Source: Halanaerobium sp051746665 (GTDB taxonomy: Bacteria > Bacillota > Halanaerobiia > Halanaerobiales > Halanaerobiaceae). From it: a stretch of 64,000 nt of DNA. The DNA is taken from the NCBI GenBank assembly GCA_051746665.1, contig JBNJFG010000001.1:1-64000 (forward strand), written 5' to 3'. Under the pieces are notes generated by a model that saw only the letters and a list, made by a program, of their open reading frames with translations, ran no database searches and was not told where the DNA came from. The translations under genes were made by a program, and so were the position numbers. Of this stretch, positions 35,243-43,875 are shown piece after piece. The stretch's first letter is position 1, and the number at the start of each line of letters is the position of its first letter.

Positions 35243-35938
35243 TTGAATAGATATAAAATTGAGCTTCATGCTCATAGTTCAGAAAGTAGTCGTTGTGGAT
35301 CTGTTGAAGCAGCTGAATTAGTTAAAAAGTATAAAAATGCTGGCTATAGTGCTTTAGTGCTGACAGATCATTATTATGCGCGTTTTTTTGATAAAATAGC
35401 TGATTTAAGCTGGAATGAGCAGCTTGAAAAGTATTTAGAAGGATATAAAAATGCTAAAGAAGCTGCAGGAGATTCAGAATTTAAAGTATTTTTGGGTATA
35501 GAAATTAAGTTTAATAATGACTCAAATGAATATTTAATTTATGGTTTGAATGAAGAATTTTTATTGGCTTATCCTAATTTGCATTATTTAAATTTAGAAG
35601 AATTTAAAATTTTAGCTGAAAAAATGGAAGATGATATACTGATTTTTCAAGCTCATCCTTATCGGCAGGGTATGAAACCTGCAGCTTCAAAATTACTGGA
35701 TGGATTAGAAGTCTATAATGGCAATCCTCGTCATAACTCACAAAATAAAAAAGCTTTGAGGTATGCTGAAACTCATAAATTGAAAATGATTTCTGGATCA
35801 GATTTTCATGAATATGAAGATCTGGCACTGGGAGGAATTGTTTCTGAAAAACTACCATTGAAAATAAATGACTTATGTAACTTATTAAAAAATGGAAATT
35901 ATAGTTTGATTAAAGAAGGAAGATTTAATTTAAGATAG
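35243..35938 (+). CDS. PHP-domain metal-dependent phosphoesterase
   Basis: All PHP metal-ligand motifs are visible: ELHAHSSESSRCG, LVLTDHYY, FLGIEIKF, FQAHPYR and SGSDFHE. Single-domain protein of 231 residues, related to stand-alone PHP phosphoesterases; the substrate may be a nucleotide or sugar phosphate. TTG 35243 is preferred to GTG 35234 because AGAGGTG overlaps the GTG and sits 6-7 nt before the TTG. Last gene before the shared terminator. Confidence 0.85.
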   Translation: MNRYKIELHAHSSESSRCGSVEAAELVKKYKNAGYSALVLTDHYYARFFDKIADLSWNEQLEKYLEGYKNAKEAAGDSEFKVFLGIEIKFNNDSNEYLIYGLNEEFLLAYPNLHYLNLEEFKILAEKMEDDILIFQAHPYRQGMKPAASKLLDGLEVYNGNPRHNSQNKKALRYAETHKLKMISGSDFHEYEDLALGGIVSEKLPLKINDLCNLLKNGNYSLIKEGRFNLR

Positions 35939-35981
35939 TATGTTTTTTAATTTAGTAAAATAAATTTTGAGTATATTGATA

Positions 35982-36016
35982 AAAGGGAGACAACTTTTTA
36001 AAGTTGTCTCCCTTTA
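35982..36016. terminator. bidirectional terminator between PHP gene and Rnf-like operon
   Basis: AAAGGGAGACAACTTT and AAAGTTGTCTCCCTTT are complementary over 16 bp. It stops both convergent operons. Confidence 0.88.
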
Positions 36017-36022
36017 AAATCT

Positions 36023-36574
36023 CTAGAGAAAGTTAAAACCAGACATTATAGCGGTTAAAAAGGCTAAAACTAGAAATAAAGTATATTCATTTTTAAATAT
36101 TTCTTTATTTTCTTTTAAATCTAACTGTTCTTTTAAGGCAGCAGCAATAATAAAAACTAAATAAAAGCCTGCTAGTGAGGCTATTATAATTATTAAATCT
36201 TGATAATTATAAGCTGCTTTTTCTATTAAATTAAACTGAAGAGCTAGAAGTCCAGCCAGAGCGATAATTTCTCTTTTCAAACCAGCAATCCATTCTCCCT
36301 GAAGTAGATCATAACTTTTTATAATTTTTATTGCAATTAAAGAATTTAAAAAATAAACTGCTGGAAAAACAAAACTAATTGAACTTAGATAATAAGAAAA
36401 AATCCAGGCTGATACTGCTGTAAATCCCATGGCTCCTGTAATAATTATTCCATCTTTAAAAGCGTTTCTTAATTTTGGCGTTTCTACTATTATTAGTAGT
36501 ATAGCAGTAAAAGAAATTAAAACTACATTATTTTTTAAAAGTTGGTCCCAAAAAACAAATATCATTTCACTCAT
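36023..36574 (-). CDS. RnfA-like membrane protein lacking all cysteines
   Basis: About six membrane spans, 183 residues. The N-terminal LLKNNVVLISF matches the VNNFVLVKFLGLCPF region of RnfA/NqrE in position, and the end (AAALKEQLDL, then LTAIMSGF) matches the RnfA C-terminus. The two cysteine motifs that hold the intramembrane Fe-S centre in RnfA (GLCP and TNC) are replaced: LISFTAILLI and LAGLLALQF. There is not one Cys in the protein. It overlaps the upstream gene through TAATG and is the last gene of the operon. Homology is by eye and context; another membrane-protein origin is possible. Confidence 0.65.
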   Translation of the reverse strand: MSEMIFVFWDQLLKNNVVLISFTAILLIIVETPKLRNAFKDGIIITGAMGFTAVSAWIFSYYLSSISFVFPAVYFLNSLIAIKIIKSYDLLQGEWIAGLKREIIALAGLLALQFNLIEKAAYNYQDLIIIIASLAGFYLVFIIAAALKEQLDLKENKEIFKNEYTLFLVLAFLTAIMSGFNFL

Positions 36575-37170
36575 TATTTCCCCTCACTTTCAAAATCATC
36601 TGCTGTTTCATCTGTTAGAGCTGCTTTTAAATTTAATTTTTTAAGTAGGACTTCATAAATAAAAGCTGCTATCGCTAAAATCATAAAAGCGCCAGTTGGT
36701 TCATTAGCTATCGAGAGGAGTGGGGTATTAAAAAGCTGATAGTTTAATATACTACCCTGTCCTAAGAATTCTCTTAAAATAGAAACTGCAAGCATTAAAT
36801 CTAGAAACAAAGTATGATTAATTATAAATTGAGACATTTTTTTATTTTTTAAATCAGCGTAAACTAGAGGAGTTACTCCAATTAAAATAAAATAGTAGTT
36901 AAAATATTGGGCCTGTATTTTAAAAAATTGAGGCAGCAGCACAGAAAGAAAATAAGAAATTCCAAGCCCTAAACTCCAAAGGATTATCTGACCTTCTTTT
37001 CGGTTGAAAAAACTTTCATTTATAAAATAAATAAATTTAATAATTAATGCTATCAAACTTAAAGATAGAGCAAAAATAAGAGCAAATAAAACTCCATCTG
37101 CTGTACCAGCAAGTAAGGGTAATAAAGCTAAAAGACTTATTTTATTAACCAGTGTTAGATTATCATTCAT
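36574..37170 (-). CDS. RnfE-like membrane protein lacking all cysteines
   Basis: 198 residues with about six spans. Similarity to RnfE/NqrD is clearest at SILREFLGQGSI (RnfE: SLREIIGNGTLF) and at EPTGAFMILAI (RnfE: PPGAFIGLGL). The conserved cysteine motifs are absent: SLLALLPLLAG stands where LLGLCPLLAV would be, and LIGVTPLVYADL stands where PLIVTNC would be. The protein has no cysteine. The C-terminal tail is acidic (ETADDFESEGK). It is coupled to the next gene by TAATG and lies 41 bp after rnfD. Together with that gene it occupies the RnfE/RnfA slot of the operon. Confidence 0.7.
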   Translation of the reverse strand: MNDNLTLVNKISLLALLPLLAGTADGVLFALIFALSLSLIALIIKFIYFINESFFNRKEGQIILWSLGLGISYFLSVLLPQFFKIQAQYFNYYFILIGVTPLVYADLKNKKMSQFIINHTLFLDLMLAVSILREFLGQGSILNYQLFNTPLLSIANEPTGAFMILAIAAFIYEVLLKKLNLKAALTDETADDFESEGK

Positions 37171-37211
37171 TTATTAATTCTCCTTTCTTATTATCTGCTA
37201 TTAGATATTAT

Positions 37212-38216
37212 TTAGCCAATTAAAAAAGTAAAGTAGCTAAATATAATTATTATAAATGCTGCAGAGACTGCAGATGCAATAATTTTATAATTTTTTTTGC
37301 GGATTTGATATTGTCCAAAGTGAAAGCCTTCAAACAAATGATCAAAGAGATAAGCAAGACCATTCATTGTTAAAATTGCAAAAGTTACACCACCACTATA
37401 AATTGAAAAATAGCGAATTAAAACAGTTAAAACTCCACAACCTGCTCCATAAACCAATCTTGCCTCTTTAGCACTGGGAGAACTGACCATATCTGTTGCC
37501 ATGAAAAAAGCACCTAAAATAACAGCGCCTGCAAAAACGCTGAGCAGCGGATTAACGCCCAAGATAGAAGAGGTAATTATTACAGCTGTTATAAATGCAC
37601 CCGGAATTCTCCAGCTGATATAACCTTTATAATAAAGAAAAGCTGCACCAATTAGTAATGCTAAAGCTGAAGTTTCTCCTACTGCTCCCGGTATATTTCC
37701 AATAAATAAGTTCCAGAGTCCACTGATACCATTCTGAGTCAAATATGTATAAGAGGAGTCTGAAGCTCTCTGGGCCAGTGGAGTTGCACCGGCAACAGCA
37801 TCAAAAGGAGCGGGCCAGCTTGCAAAATATTGGGCAAAAGAAAGTCTAATTACTGCTCTACCAGCCAGAGCGGGGTTAAAAATATTATTTCCCAGACCAC
37901 CAAAAAGCTGTTTTGCAATTATAATTGCAAAAAATGCACCAACTAAAGGCAGCCAGAAAGGAGAATTAGCAGGAATACTCATCCCTAACAGCATGCCGGT
38001 AACAAAGGCACTGCCATCGCCAGGTAATTTTTTAGTAAAAGGATATTCTAAAATAACCGAAAATATTGCTGTAGAAAAAATTAAATAAAGAGCATAAGGT
38101 CCAAAAAATATTGATGCAGCTGCTGCAGCTGGAATTAAAGCTAAAGCAACATTCCACATTGTCTTTTCTATTGAATCATCTGTTCCGATGTGCGGACCGG
38201 AAAGTTCTAAATTCAT
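37212..38216 (-). CDS. rnfD: Rnf complex subunit D (flavin-binding membrane subunit)
   Basis: 334 residues, about nine or ten spans, well conserved. SGPHI at the N-terminus, KQLFGGLGNNIFNPAL, the covalent-FMN motif with Thr145 in AGATPLA, GETSALALLIGAAF, WRIP and GAFFMATDMVSSP all match RnfD/NqrB. In Rnf it carries a covalently bound FMN and takes part in Na+-coupled electron transfer. It starts 14 bp after rnfC. Unlike its two downstream partners it keeps the usual functional residues. Confidence 0.92.
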   Translation of the reverse strand: MNLELSGPHIGTDDSIEKTMWNVALALIPAAAAASIFFGPYALYLIFSTAIFSVILEYPFTKKLPGDGSAFVTGMLLGMSIPANSPFWLPLVGAFFAIIIAKQLFGGLGNNIFNPALAGRAVIRLSFAQYFASWPAPFDAVAGATPLAQRASDSSYTYLTQNGISGLWNLFIGNIPGAVGETSALALLIGAAFLYYKGYISWRIPGAFITAVIITSSILGVNPLLSVFAGAVILGAFFMATDMVSSPSAKEARLVYGAGCGVLTVLIRYFSIYSGGVTFAILTMNGLAYLFDHLFEGFHFGQYQIRKKNYKIIASAVSAAFIIIIFSYFTFLIG

Positions 38217-38230
38217 TTAAACCACCTCCA

Positions 38231-39556
38231 TTAATTATTTGCCTGTCTTAAGCGGGCTTTACCTTCTCGCAACCATCTTAAAAGTGGCCTGCTGGCTGGA
38301 CAAACATAAGCACAGCTTCCACACTCAATACAACTAGCTAAACTTAAAGCCTCGGCTTCTTCTAGATAATCATTATTTATAAAATCTGTTATTCTATTAG
38401 GAGAAATATATACCGGACAGGCATCAACACATTTAGCACAGCGAATACAGACTCTACTTTCATACTCTTTATATTCTGCTTTTGATAAAATAATTATTCC
38501 AAAACCTGTTTTAGTGATAGGAATATCGGTGCTTTCAGCTCGAAAACCTGTCATTGTTCCTCCTATGAGCAAAACACTTTCTTTAGAAATCAGACCATTA
38601 CAATAATCTAAAAGTTCTTTGATTGGTGTCCCAAGTGGAACAATTAAATTTTTAGGATTTTTGATACCATGTCCGCTAACTGAAACAACTCTATCAACTA
38701 CTGGTTGTTCTTCATCGACTGCTTCAGCTACAGCAACTGCAGTCTGAACATTATTAACCACAACTCCAACTTCCATCGGTAATCCACCTTCTGGAATTTC
38801 TCGATTTAAACAGGCTTCAATAAGTTTTTTTTCGGCCCCATGGGGATATAGAGAATCAACTATTTTATAATCTAGCTCCGGCCAGTTTTTAGATTCAGTT
38901 TTTAAACTTTTTATTGCATTTTTCTTATTATCTTCACAGGCAATAAATCCATTTTCAGCTCCGACTGCTTTTTTGATTAATTCTAAACCTCTATAAATTT
39001 TAGCTGTTTTTTCCTGCATTGTTCGATCATCAACTGCTACAAATGGTTCAGATTCTGAGCCATTAATAATTACGGTATCAATTGGCTTATCTTTAGGAGG
39101 TGATAATTTGATATGAGTTGGAAATCCGGCCCCTCCCATCCCAATAATACCTGAATCTTTAATAATTTCTTTAATTTCTTCAGCAGTTTTATTTTTTTTA
39201 GATTTAAGATTAAAATTAATTCTGTTAAATTTAGCTTTCTTATCCCTTTTAATAATAATTGCTTTCGATTTTCCCCCGCGCGAATCTGGAATATCTTTAA
39301 TATCAATAACTTCTCCTGATACACTGGCATGCAGGCTGGCAGATACTCCAGGCTCTGCTTTTACTATTAATTGACCTCTTTTAACATAGTCACCTTTTTC
39401 AACAATCAGCTCTCCTGGTTTGCCAATATGCTGTTTAACAGGTAGATAAACCACATCCGGTAGTGGTAATTCCTCGATCTTTAAATTAGTATTTAGTTCT
39501 TTATTAGCTGGAAGATTAATACCTCCAATGGAAAATTTTTTAATATTTTTAGACAT
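38231..39556 (-). CDS. rnfC: Rnf complex subunit C (NADH/FMN and Fe-S subunit)
   Basis: 441 residues. The N-terminal domain has GGINLPANKEL and LPVKQHIGKPGE. The nucleotide/FMN site is GMGGAGFPTHIKL. A soluble-ligand-binding domain follows. Two ferredoxin motifs are intact: CIRCAKCVDACPVY and CIECGSCAYVCP. The segment usually reading NGxECEP is NGSESEP here, so one commonly conserved Cys is Ser. It should exchange electrons with NAD(H) at the cytoplasmic face. It follows mnmH by 36 bp and heads the rnfC-rnfD-E-like-A-like order; rnfG and rnfB are missing. Confidence 0.92.
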   Translation of the reverse strand: MSKNIKKFSIGGINLPANKELNTNLKIEELPLPDVVYLPVKQHIGKPGELIVEKGDYVKRGQLIVKAEPGVSASLHASVSGEVIDIKDIPDSRGGKSKAIIIKRDKKAKFNRINFNLKSKKNKTAEEIKEIIKDSGIIGMGGAGFPTHIKLSPPKDKPIDTVIINGSESEPFVAVDDRTMQEKTAKIYRGLELIKKAVGAENGFIACEDNKKNAIKSLKTESKNWPELDYKIVDSLYPHGAEKKLIEACLNREIPEGGLPMEVGVVVNNVQTAVAVAEAVDEEQPVVDRVVSVSGHGIKNPKNLIVPLGTPIKELLDYCNGLISKESVLLIGGTMTGFRAESTDIPITKTGFGIIILSKAEYKEYESRVCIRCAKCVDACPVYISPNRITDFINNDYLEEAEALSLASCIECGSCAYVCPASRPLLRWLREGKARLRQANN

Positions 39557-39592
39557 TTAATCAGCTCCTATCTTTAAAATTAAAAACTAAAA

Positions 39593-40660
39593 TTAGATTT
39601 GATAAAGATCTACAATTTTTTGAGCAGCAAATTCAATATTATTCGCATTAATTTCTGCTTTATAATTATTAACCTTATTCTGGGAATGTTCATACATTGG
39701 ATCATAATATTCCTCTAATAGTATTTTTGTTAATTCTTTAAATTCAGCATTTTTTGCTAATTCTAAAAGTCTTAAGTAAGAATCTTTCCCTGCTTTTTTA
39801 ATAATATATTTTTTTATTGCTGTTAATGATTCTAAAACTCTTTCAATAAATTTTTCTTGATTACTTTCTATATCTTTTATATATTCTAGATAAATATTAT
39901 CTACTCTTTTCTCCATTGAAGCATTTATTAATAAATCTTCTCCTGACTTCATTTTTTTATGAAAAAAATCTGGGATAACTGAATGGCCAACTCTTCTGCT
40001 TTCAGCTTCTACAAAAATTATTCCATTTATTTTATCTTTTTTCTTTAATTCTTCCCAGAGAAGAGAATCAAAATATTTTTGATTATAAGGCTGGGCAAGA
40101 CCAATGCTGCCAAAAGCGGAACCTCTATGATTGGCAATTCCTTCTAGATCAATAATAGCTGCTCCCATTTTTTCCATTTCTTTTAAAATATATGTTTTGC
40201 CTACACCTGTGTTGCCGTGTAAAACCGAAATTCTACCTTTAAAATCATAATTTTCAAGCTTATCAATTATATAGTGGCGGTAGCCTTTATAACCACTTTC
40301 TAATCTATAAACTTCAATTCCGGCTAAATCTGAAAATTCGGCTAAACTTTTGCTGCGCAGTCCACCACGCGAACAAAAAATTATTAAATTATCATATTTT
40401 TTATCAAGGCGATTAACTTTTTTAACTAAATCCGGAATTTTTGGTGAAACCAGCTCAACACCTTTTAACTTTGCTTTTTTTGAATTTTTATTATTATAAA
40501 TTGTACCAATAATTTTCCTTTCCTCATGATCTAAAAGTTCTATATTAAGAGCGCCAGGAATAGTTGCTTCATTGTATTCTTCTTTAGTCCTTGCATCAAT
40601 ATAAATACTATTTTTTAAATTTAAACTCTCTTGATAGCTAATTAATCTTTCTTTTCTCAT
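39593..40660 (-). CDS. mnmH: tRNA 2-selenouridine synthase
   Basis: An N-terminal rhodanese domain (IDARTKEEYNEATIPGA; catalytic Cys in IIFCSRGGLRS) is followed by a P-loop domain (LHGNTGVGKT), the arrangement of MnmH/SelU/YbbB. It converts 2-thiouridine to 2-selenouridine at the wobble position of some tRNAs using selenophosphate. 355 residues is typical. The organism should therefore also have selD. It is the first gene of the minus-strand operon with rnfC 36 bp behind. The upstream region has no clearly convincing promoter. Confidence 0.92.
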   Translation of the reverse strand: MRKERLISYQESLNLKNSIYIDARTKEEYNEATIPGALNIELLDHEERKIIGTIYNNKNSKKAKLKGVELVSPKIPDLVKKVNRLDKKYDNLIIFCSRGGLRSKSLAEFSDLAGIEVYRLESGYKGYRHYIIDKLENYDFKGRISVLHGNTGVGKTYILKEMEKMGAAIIDLEGIANHRGSAFGSIGLAQPYNQKYFDSLLWEELKKKDKINGIIFVEAESRRVGHSVIPDFFHKKMKSGEDLLINASMEKRVDNIYLEYIKDIESNQEKFIERVLESLTAIKKYIIKKAGKDSYLRLLELAKNAEFKELTKILLEEYYDPMYEHSQNKVNNYKAEINANNIEFAAQKIVDLYQI

Positions 40661-40845
40661 TTATTTACACCCTTTTATAAAAGATTATTAATTATTATAT
40701 TTGATATTATAATTATTAGAAATTATTTAATGATTTCTGTATTTTGATAATTATATAGAAATTTAACTTATATAATATTTTATCCTAAATAAGAAGAAAA
40801 TGAAAACATATAGCCAAAAAAATTTTTTTATAGAGATCTGAATAC

Positions 40846-40874
40846 TTGAATTGAAAATAAAAAAGTGTTATAGT
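40846..40874 (+). promoter_or_regulatory. likely promoter of the mrp operon
   Basis: TTGAAT at 40846-40851 and TATAGT at 40869-40874, 17-bp spacer; start site expected near 40881. Confidence 0.55.
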
Positions 40875-40886
40875 TAATACAGTTAA

Positions 40887-40897
40887 ATGAACAAATG
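40887..40897 (-). promoter_or_regulatory. candidate operator shared with the DUF5320 promoter
   Basis: ATGAACAAATG differs at two positions from TTGAACATATG, the reverse complement of the repeated CATATGTTCAA at the 44.3-kb promoter. It lies just downstream of the expected mrp transcription start. Confidence 0.4.
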
Positions 40898-40926
40898 ACC
40901 ATAATATATAATGAGGTGATTAATGA

Positions 40927-41769
40927 ATGTATAAAGTAAAAGATAAGAAAGTTGTCTTAGAACATGGGTCGATTAATAAAGGGATTATTGCTGTGGCTAG
41001 TGGTAAAGGTGGAGTTGGTAAATCTACAGTTACCGTTAACCTGGCAACTGCTTTAGCTGAATTAGGATATAAAGTTGGTATAATAGATGCTGATGTCAGA
41101 GGTTTTAGTGTGCCTCGGATTTTAGGTGTTACTGATAAACCTAAGGCAGTTAGTGAAAATGAAATTATTCCACCCGAAGTTAAAGGAATCAAGACTATTT
41201 CGATGGGGTCTTTCGTGGGAGAAAATGAACCTGTAATCTGGAGAGCACCACTGCTTGGAGGAGCTTTAGAACAGTTTTTTAAAGATGTGCGCTGGGGAGA
41301 ATTAGATTATATGCTGCTTGATTTACCTCCTGGAACAGGTGATATGCCTTTAAATATAATGCAAAAAGTACCACATTCTGAAATTGTAGTTGTAACTACT
41401 CCTCAGGTTACTGCAACTAAAGTAGCTGGACGTATTGGTGCTATGGCTGAAAAGATGGATCTAAAAGTTTTAGGTGTAATAGAAAATATGGCTTATTATC
41501 AGTGTCAGAAATGTGGAAACAAGGATTATATTTTTGGTGAAGATGGCGGCAGGAATTTGGCAGATTTTATGGAAACTGAGCTTTTAGGTCAGCTGCCTTT
41601 AATTTCTGAAGTTCGACGCCGCAGTGACTCTGGTAAACCAATTGTTTTTGACGAGCCAGAGGCTGAAATTTCAAAAGAATTTATTAAAATTGCAAAACGA
41701 CTTGCTGAAAGAGAAGGTGGCTTTGATGAAAAAGTTGAACCACTTAAATTAAATATGAATGCTAAATAA
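40927..41769 (+). CDS. Mrp/NBP35-type P-loop ATPase (Fe-S carrier)
   Basis: Walker A GKGGVGKST, then IIDADVRGFSVPRILG, LLDLPPGTGD and the C-terminal CxxC of YQCQKCGNKD, which bridges an Fe-S cluster in ApbC/NBP35 dimers. 280 residues. It probably carries and delivers iron-sulfur clusters. ATG 40927 is right because the earlier ATG 40923 is in a frame that stops at once; GAGGTGAT is the ribosome binding site. It is the first gene of a five-gene run of NifX-like proteins and ferredoxin-ParA ATPases. Confidence 0.9.
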   Translation: MYKVKDKKVVLEHGSINKGIIAVASGKGGVGKSTVTVNLATALAELGYKVGIIDADVRGFSVPRILGVTDKPKAVSENEIIPPEVKGIKTISMGSFVGENEPVIWRAPLLGGALEQFFKDVRWGELDYMLLDLPPGTGDMPLNIMQKVPHSEIVVVTTPQVTATKVAGRIGAMAEKMDLKVLGVIENMAYYQCQKCGNKDYIFGEDGGRNLADFMETELLGQLPLISEVRRRSDSGKPIVFDEPEAEISKEFIKIAKRLAEREGGFDEKVEPLKLNMNAK

Positions 41770-41790
41770 TAAAAAATGGGGGCTAAAAAA

Positions 41791-42150
41791 ATGAAATTAA
41801 TTATTCCTGCAGTTGGAGCTGAAAACTTTGAGACAGAAATACACGAAAATTTTGGTCGAGCTAATTATTTTGCTGTAGTAGATTGTGAGACTAATGAAAT
41901 TGAATTTATTAACAATACTGCGGCCAACAAAAGTGGGGGTGCTGGTGTTGCAGCAGCTCAATTATGTGCTGATCAGGGTGCTGATTTAGTAGCTGCCTAT
42001 CATTTTGGTCCAAAAGCATATGAGGCATTAAGCGCAGCTGGTATTAAACTTTTAGATTTAAAAGAACAAAAATTGATTAAGGAAGCATTTAATGATTATC
42101 AGGCAGGTAAATTAACAGAGGCTGAAGCTGGCCCTGGAGGACATTTTTAA
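41791..42150 (+). CDS. NifX/NifB-like dinitrogenase cofactor-domain protein
   Basis: About 119 residues forming a single Nitro_FeMo-Co domain: the N-terminal beta strand with IHENFGRANYFAVVD, GGAGVAAAQLCADQGAD and LVAAYHFGPKAYEAL. It ends GPGGHF, a possible metal ligand tail. Such proteins bind Fe-S or FeMo-type cofactors in nitrogen fixers, but here no nif genes are seen, so a general Fe-S or metal cluster role is more likely. ATG 41791 is chosen over 41776 because the GGGGG site lies between them. Confidence 0.85.
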   Translation: MKLIIPAVGAENFETEIHENFGRANYFAVVDCETNEIEFINNTAANKSGGAGVAAAQLCADQGADLVAAYHFGPKAYEALSAAGIKLLDLKEQKLIKEAFNDYQAGKLTEAEAGPGGHF

Positions 42151-42151
42151 A

Positions 42152-43030
42152 ATGAATCAGGAAATTTCACTTTCAATTTTAAGTGGAAAGGGTGGAACTG
42201 GGAAAACTACTTTAGCAGTTAATTTGGCTCTTGCCTTAGATAATGTTCAGCTGCTTGATGCAGATGTAGAAGAACCAAATGATTATCTTTTCATTTCTCC
42301 TAAAATTGAAGAAAAAGAAAAGGAATCTGTTATGAGATTAATTCCAGAGGTTAATGATGAAAAATGCACAGCCTGCCGAAAATGTGTTGACTTTTGTGAA
42401 TATAATGCTCTGGCAATGATGCTGGATAAAGTATTAATTTTCGAAGAGATTTGTCACAGCTGTGGTGGTTGTAAAATTGTATGTCCTGAAAATGCAATCA
42501 CAGAAAAAGAAAAAGAATTAGGTAAACTTTATCATGATCGGTTGGATACCATAGATTTTTGGCAGGGAGAATTAAATACTGGTGAAGAAAAAGCAGTACC
42601 TGTAATTGAAAAATTAAAAACAAAAATTGATCATCAGAAAAAAGTTATTATTGATTCACCACCGGGTACTACCTGTCCAACTATTGAGGCAATTGTTGAT
42701 ACTGATTTTACAGTTGTAGTGACTGAACCTTCAATCTTCGGTCTGCATGATCTCAAAATGGTAGTTGAAATGTTAAATAATTTAGATCAGAATTTTGCAG
42801 TTATAATCAATAGAGCAGAATCAGATTCGGATTATTTAATTGAAGATTACTGTCAGGAAAATGGGATAAAAATATTATTAAAAATACCCTTCTCCAGAGA
42901 GATTGCAGAACTTTATTCGAATGGTAAGCCCTTTGTTTATAAACTTGAGGGCTGGGAAGAAAAATTTAAAACTTTATATAGAGATATTATAGAGGAGGCA
43001 GTTAATAATGAAAGAAATAACAGTAATTAG
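42152..43030 (+). CDS. MinD/ParA-type ATPase with inserted 2[4Fe-4S] ferredoxin domain (first copy)
   Basis: Deviant Walker A LSGKGGTGKTT at the N-terminus. Residues ~65-115 hold two ferredoxin motifs (CTACRKCVDFC and CHSCGGCKIVC). DSPPGTTCP follows as the switch II region. 292 residues. It starts one base after the stop of the NifX-like gene and its 3' end overlaps the second copy by 23 bases. Family members occur beside Mrp and NifX-like genes in anaerobes; a role in Fe-S or metallocluster handling is inferred, the exact function unknown. Confidence 0.88.
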   Translation: MNQEISLSILSGKGGTGKTTLAVNLALALDNVQLLDADVEEPNDYLFISPKIEEKEKESVMRLIPEVNDEKCTACRKCVDFCEYNALAMMLDKVLIFEEICHSCGGCKIVCPENAITEKEKELGKLYHDRLDTIDFWQGELNTGEEKAVPVIEKLKTKIDHQKKVIIDSPPGTTCPTIEAIVDTDFTVVVTEPSIFGLHDLKMVVEMLNNLDQNFAVIINRAESDSDYLIEDYCQENGIKILLKIPFSREIAELYSNGKPFVYKLEGWEEKFKTLYRDIIEEAVNNERNNSN

Positions 43031-43874
43031 TGGTAAAGGTGGAACCGGGAAAACAACTTTTACTGCTAATTTGGCCTCTTTATTAGATAATTTAGTGTTA
43101 GGTGACTGTGATGTTGATGCTCCTAATTTACATCTTTTATTAAATCCAGTTAATAAAAGTGAAGAAACATATAGGGGAGCAAAATTAGCAGTCAAAAATC
43201 AAAATCGCTGTATTGACTGCGGTAAATGTTATGATTACTGCCGCTATAATGCCATAACTGCTGATGATTTTAAGGTTGAAAAATTAAAGTGTGAGGGTTG
43301 TGGAGTTTGTGTAGAAGTTTGTCCAACAAAGGCGCTTAAACTTGAATCTATTGAAACAGGAAGTCTTTATCAGGCAGAAAGCAAGTTTGGAGATATGGTT
43401 CATGCGCGTTTGATTCCAGGTGCTGATACCTCAGGTAAGTTAGTAAGTGAGGTTAAGAAAAAAACTTCGGAAATTGCTAAAAAGAAAAACAAAGAATGGA
43501 TTTTAATTGATGGGTCACCAGGTATTGGTTGTCCAGTTATTGCTTCTTTAAATGGATCAGATATGGCAATTTTAGTTACAGAACCTACGCTTTCTGGTTT
43601 TTCAGATTTAAAGCGTGTAATTGAGGTTGTAAAACATTTTAAAATTCCAGCTGGTCTGGTAATTAATAAATATGATTTAAATGAAAAAATTAGTGAAAAA
43701 ATAAGAATATATTGTCAGGAAGAAGAGATTGAACTTTTAACAAAGATTCCCTACAGCAGAATAATTGTAGAATCATTAAAGAAGGGTGAACTTTTTGTTG
43801 ATAATGATCAAGATTTAAGAAAAAGAATGCTTAAAGTAAAATCAGATTTGATAAAAAAATTGGAGGTAGAATAA
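43008..43874 (+). CDS. MinD/ParA-type ATPase with inserted 2[4Fe-4S] ferredoxin domain (second copy)
   Basis: Same architecture as the preceding gene: ISGKGGTGKTTF, CIDCGKCYDYC, CEGCGVCVEVC and DGSPGIGCP. 288 residues. The pair are probably a heterodimer from an old duplication, since they remain adjacent, overlap by 23 bases and keep the same domain order. The ribosome binding site AGAGGAGG lies inside the upstream coding region. Followed one base later by the second NifX-like gene. Confidence 0.88.
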   Translation: MKEITVISGKGGTGKTTFTANLASLLDNLVLGDCDVDAPNLHLLLNPVNKSEETYRGAKLAVKNQNRCIDCGKCYDYCRYNAITADDFKVEKLKCEGCGVCVEVCPTKALKLESIETGSLYQAESKFGDMVHARLIPGADTSGKLVSEVKKKTSEIAKKKNKEWILIDGSPGIGCPVIASLNGSDMAILVTEPTLSGFSDLKRVIEVVKHFKIPAGLVINKYDLNEKISEKIRIYCQEEEIELLTKIPYSRIIVESLKKGELFVDNDQDLRKRMLKVKSDLIKKLEVE

Positions 43875-43875
43875 T

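Noticed and set aside
43008..43030. 23-base overlap of the two ferredoxin-ParA genes as a frameshift
   Set aside because: Both proteins are complete with all motifs and a proper AGAGGAGG site for the second; it is ordinary translational coupling.
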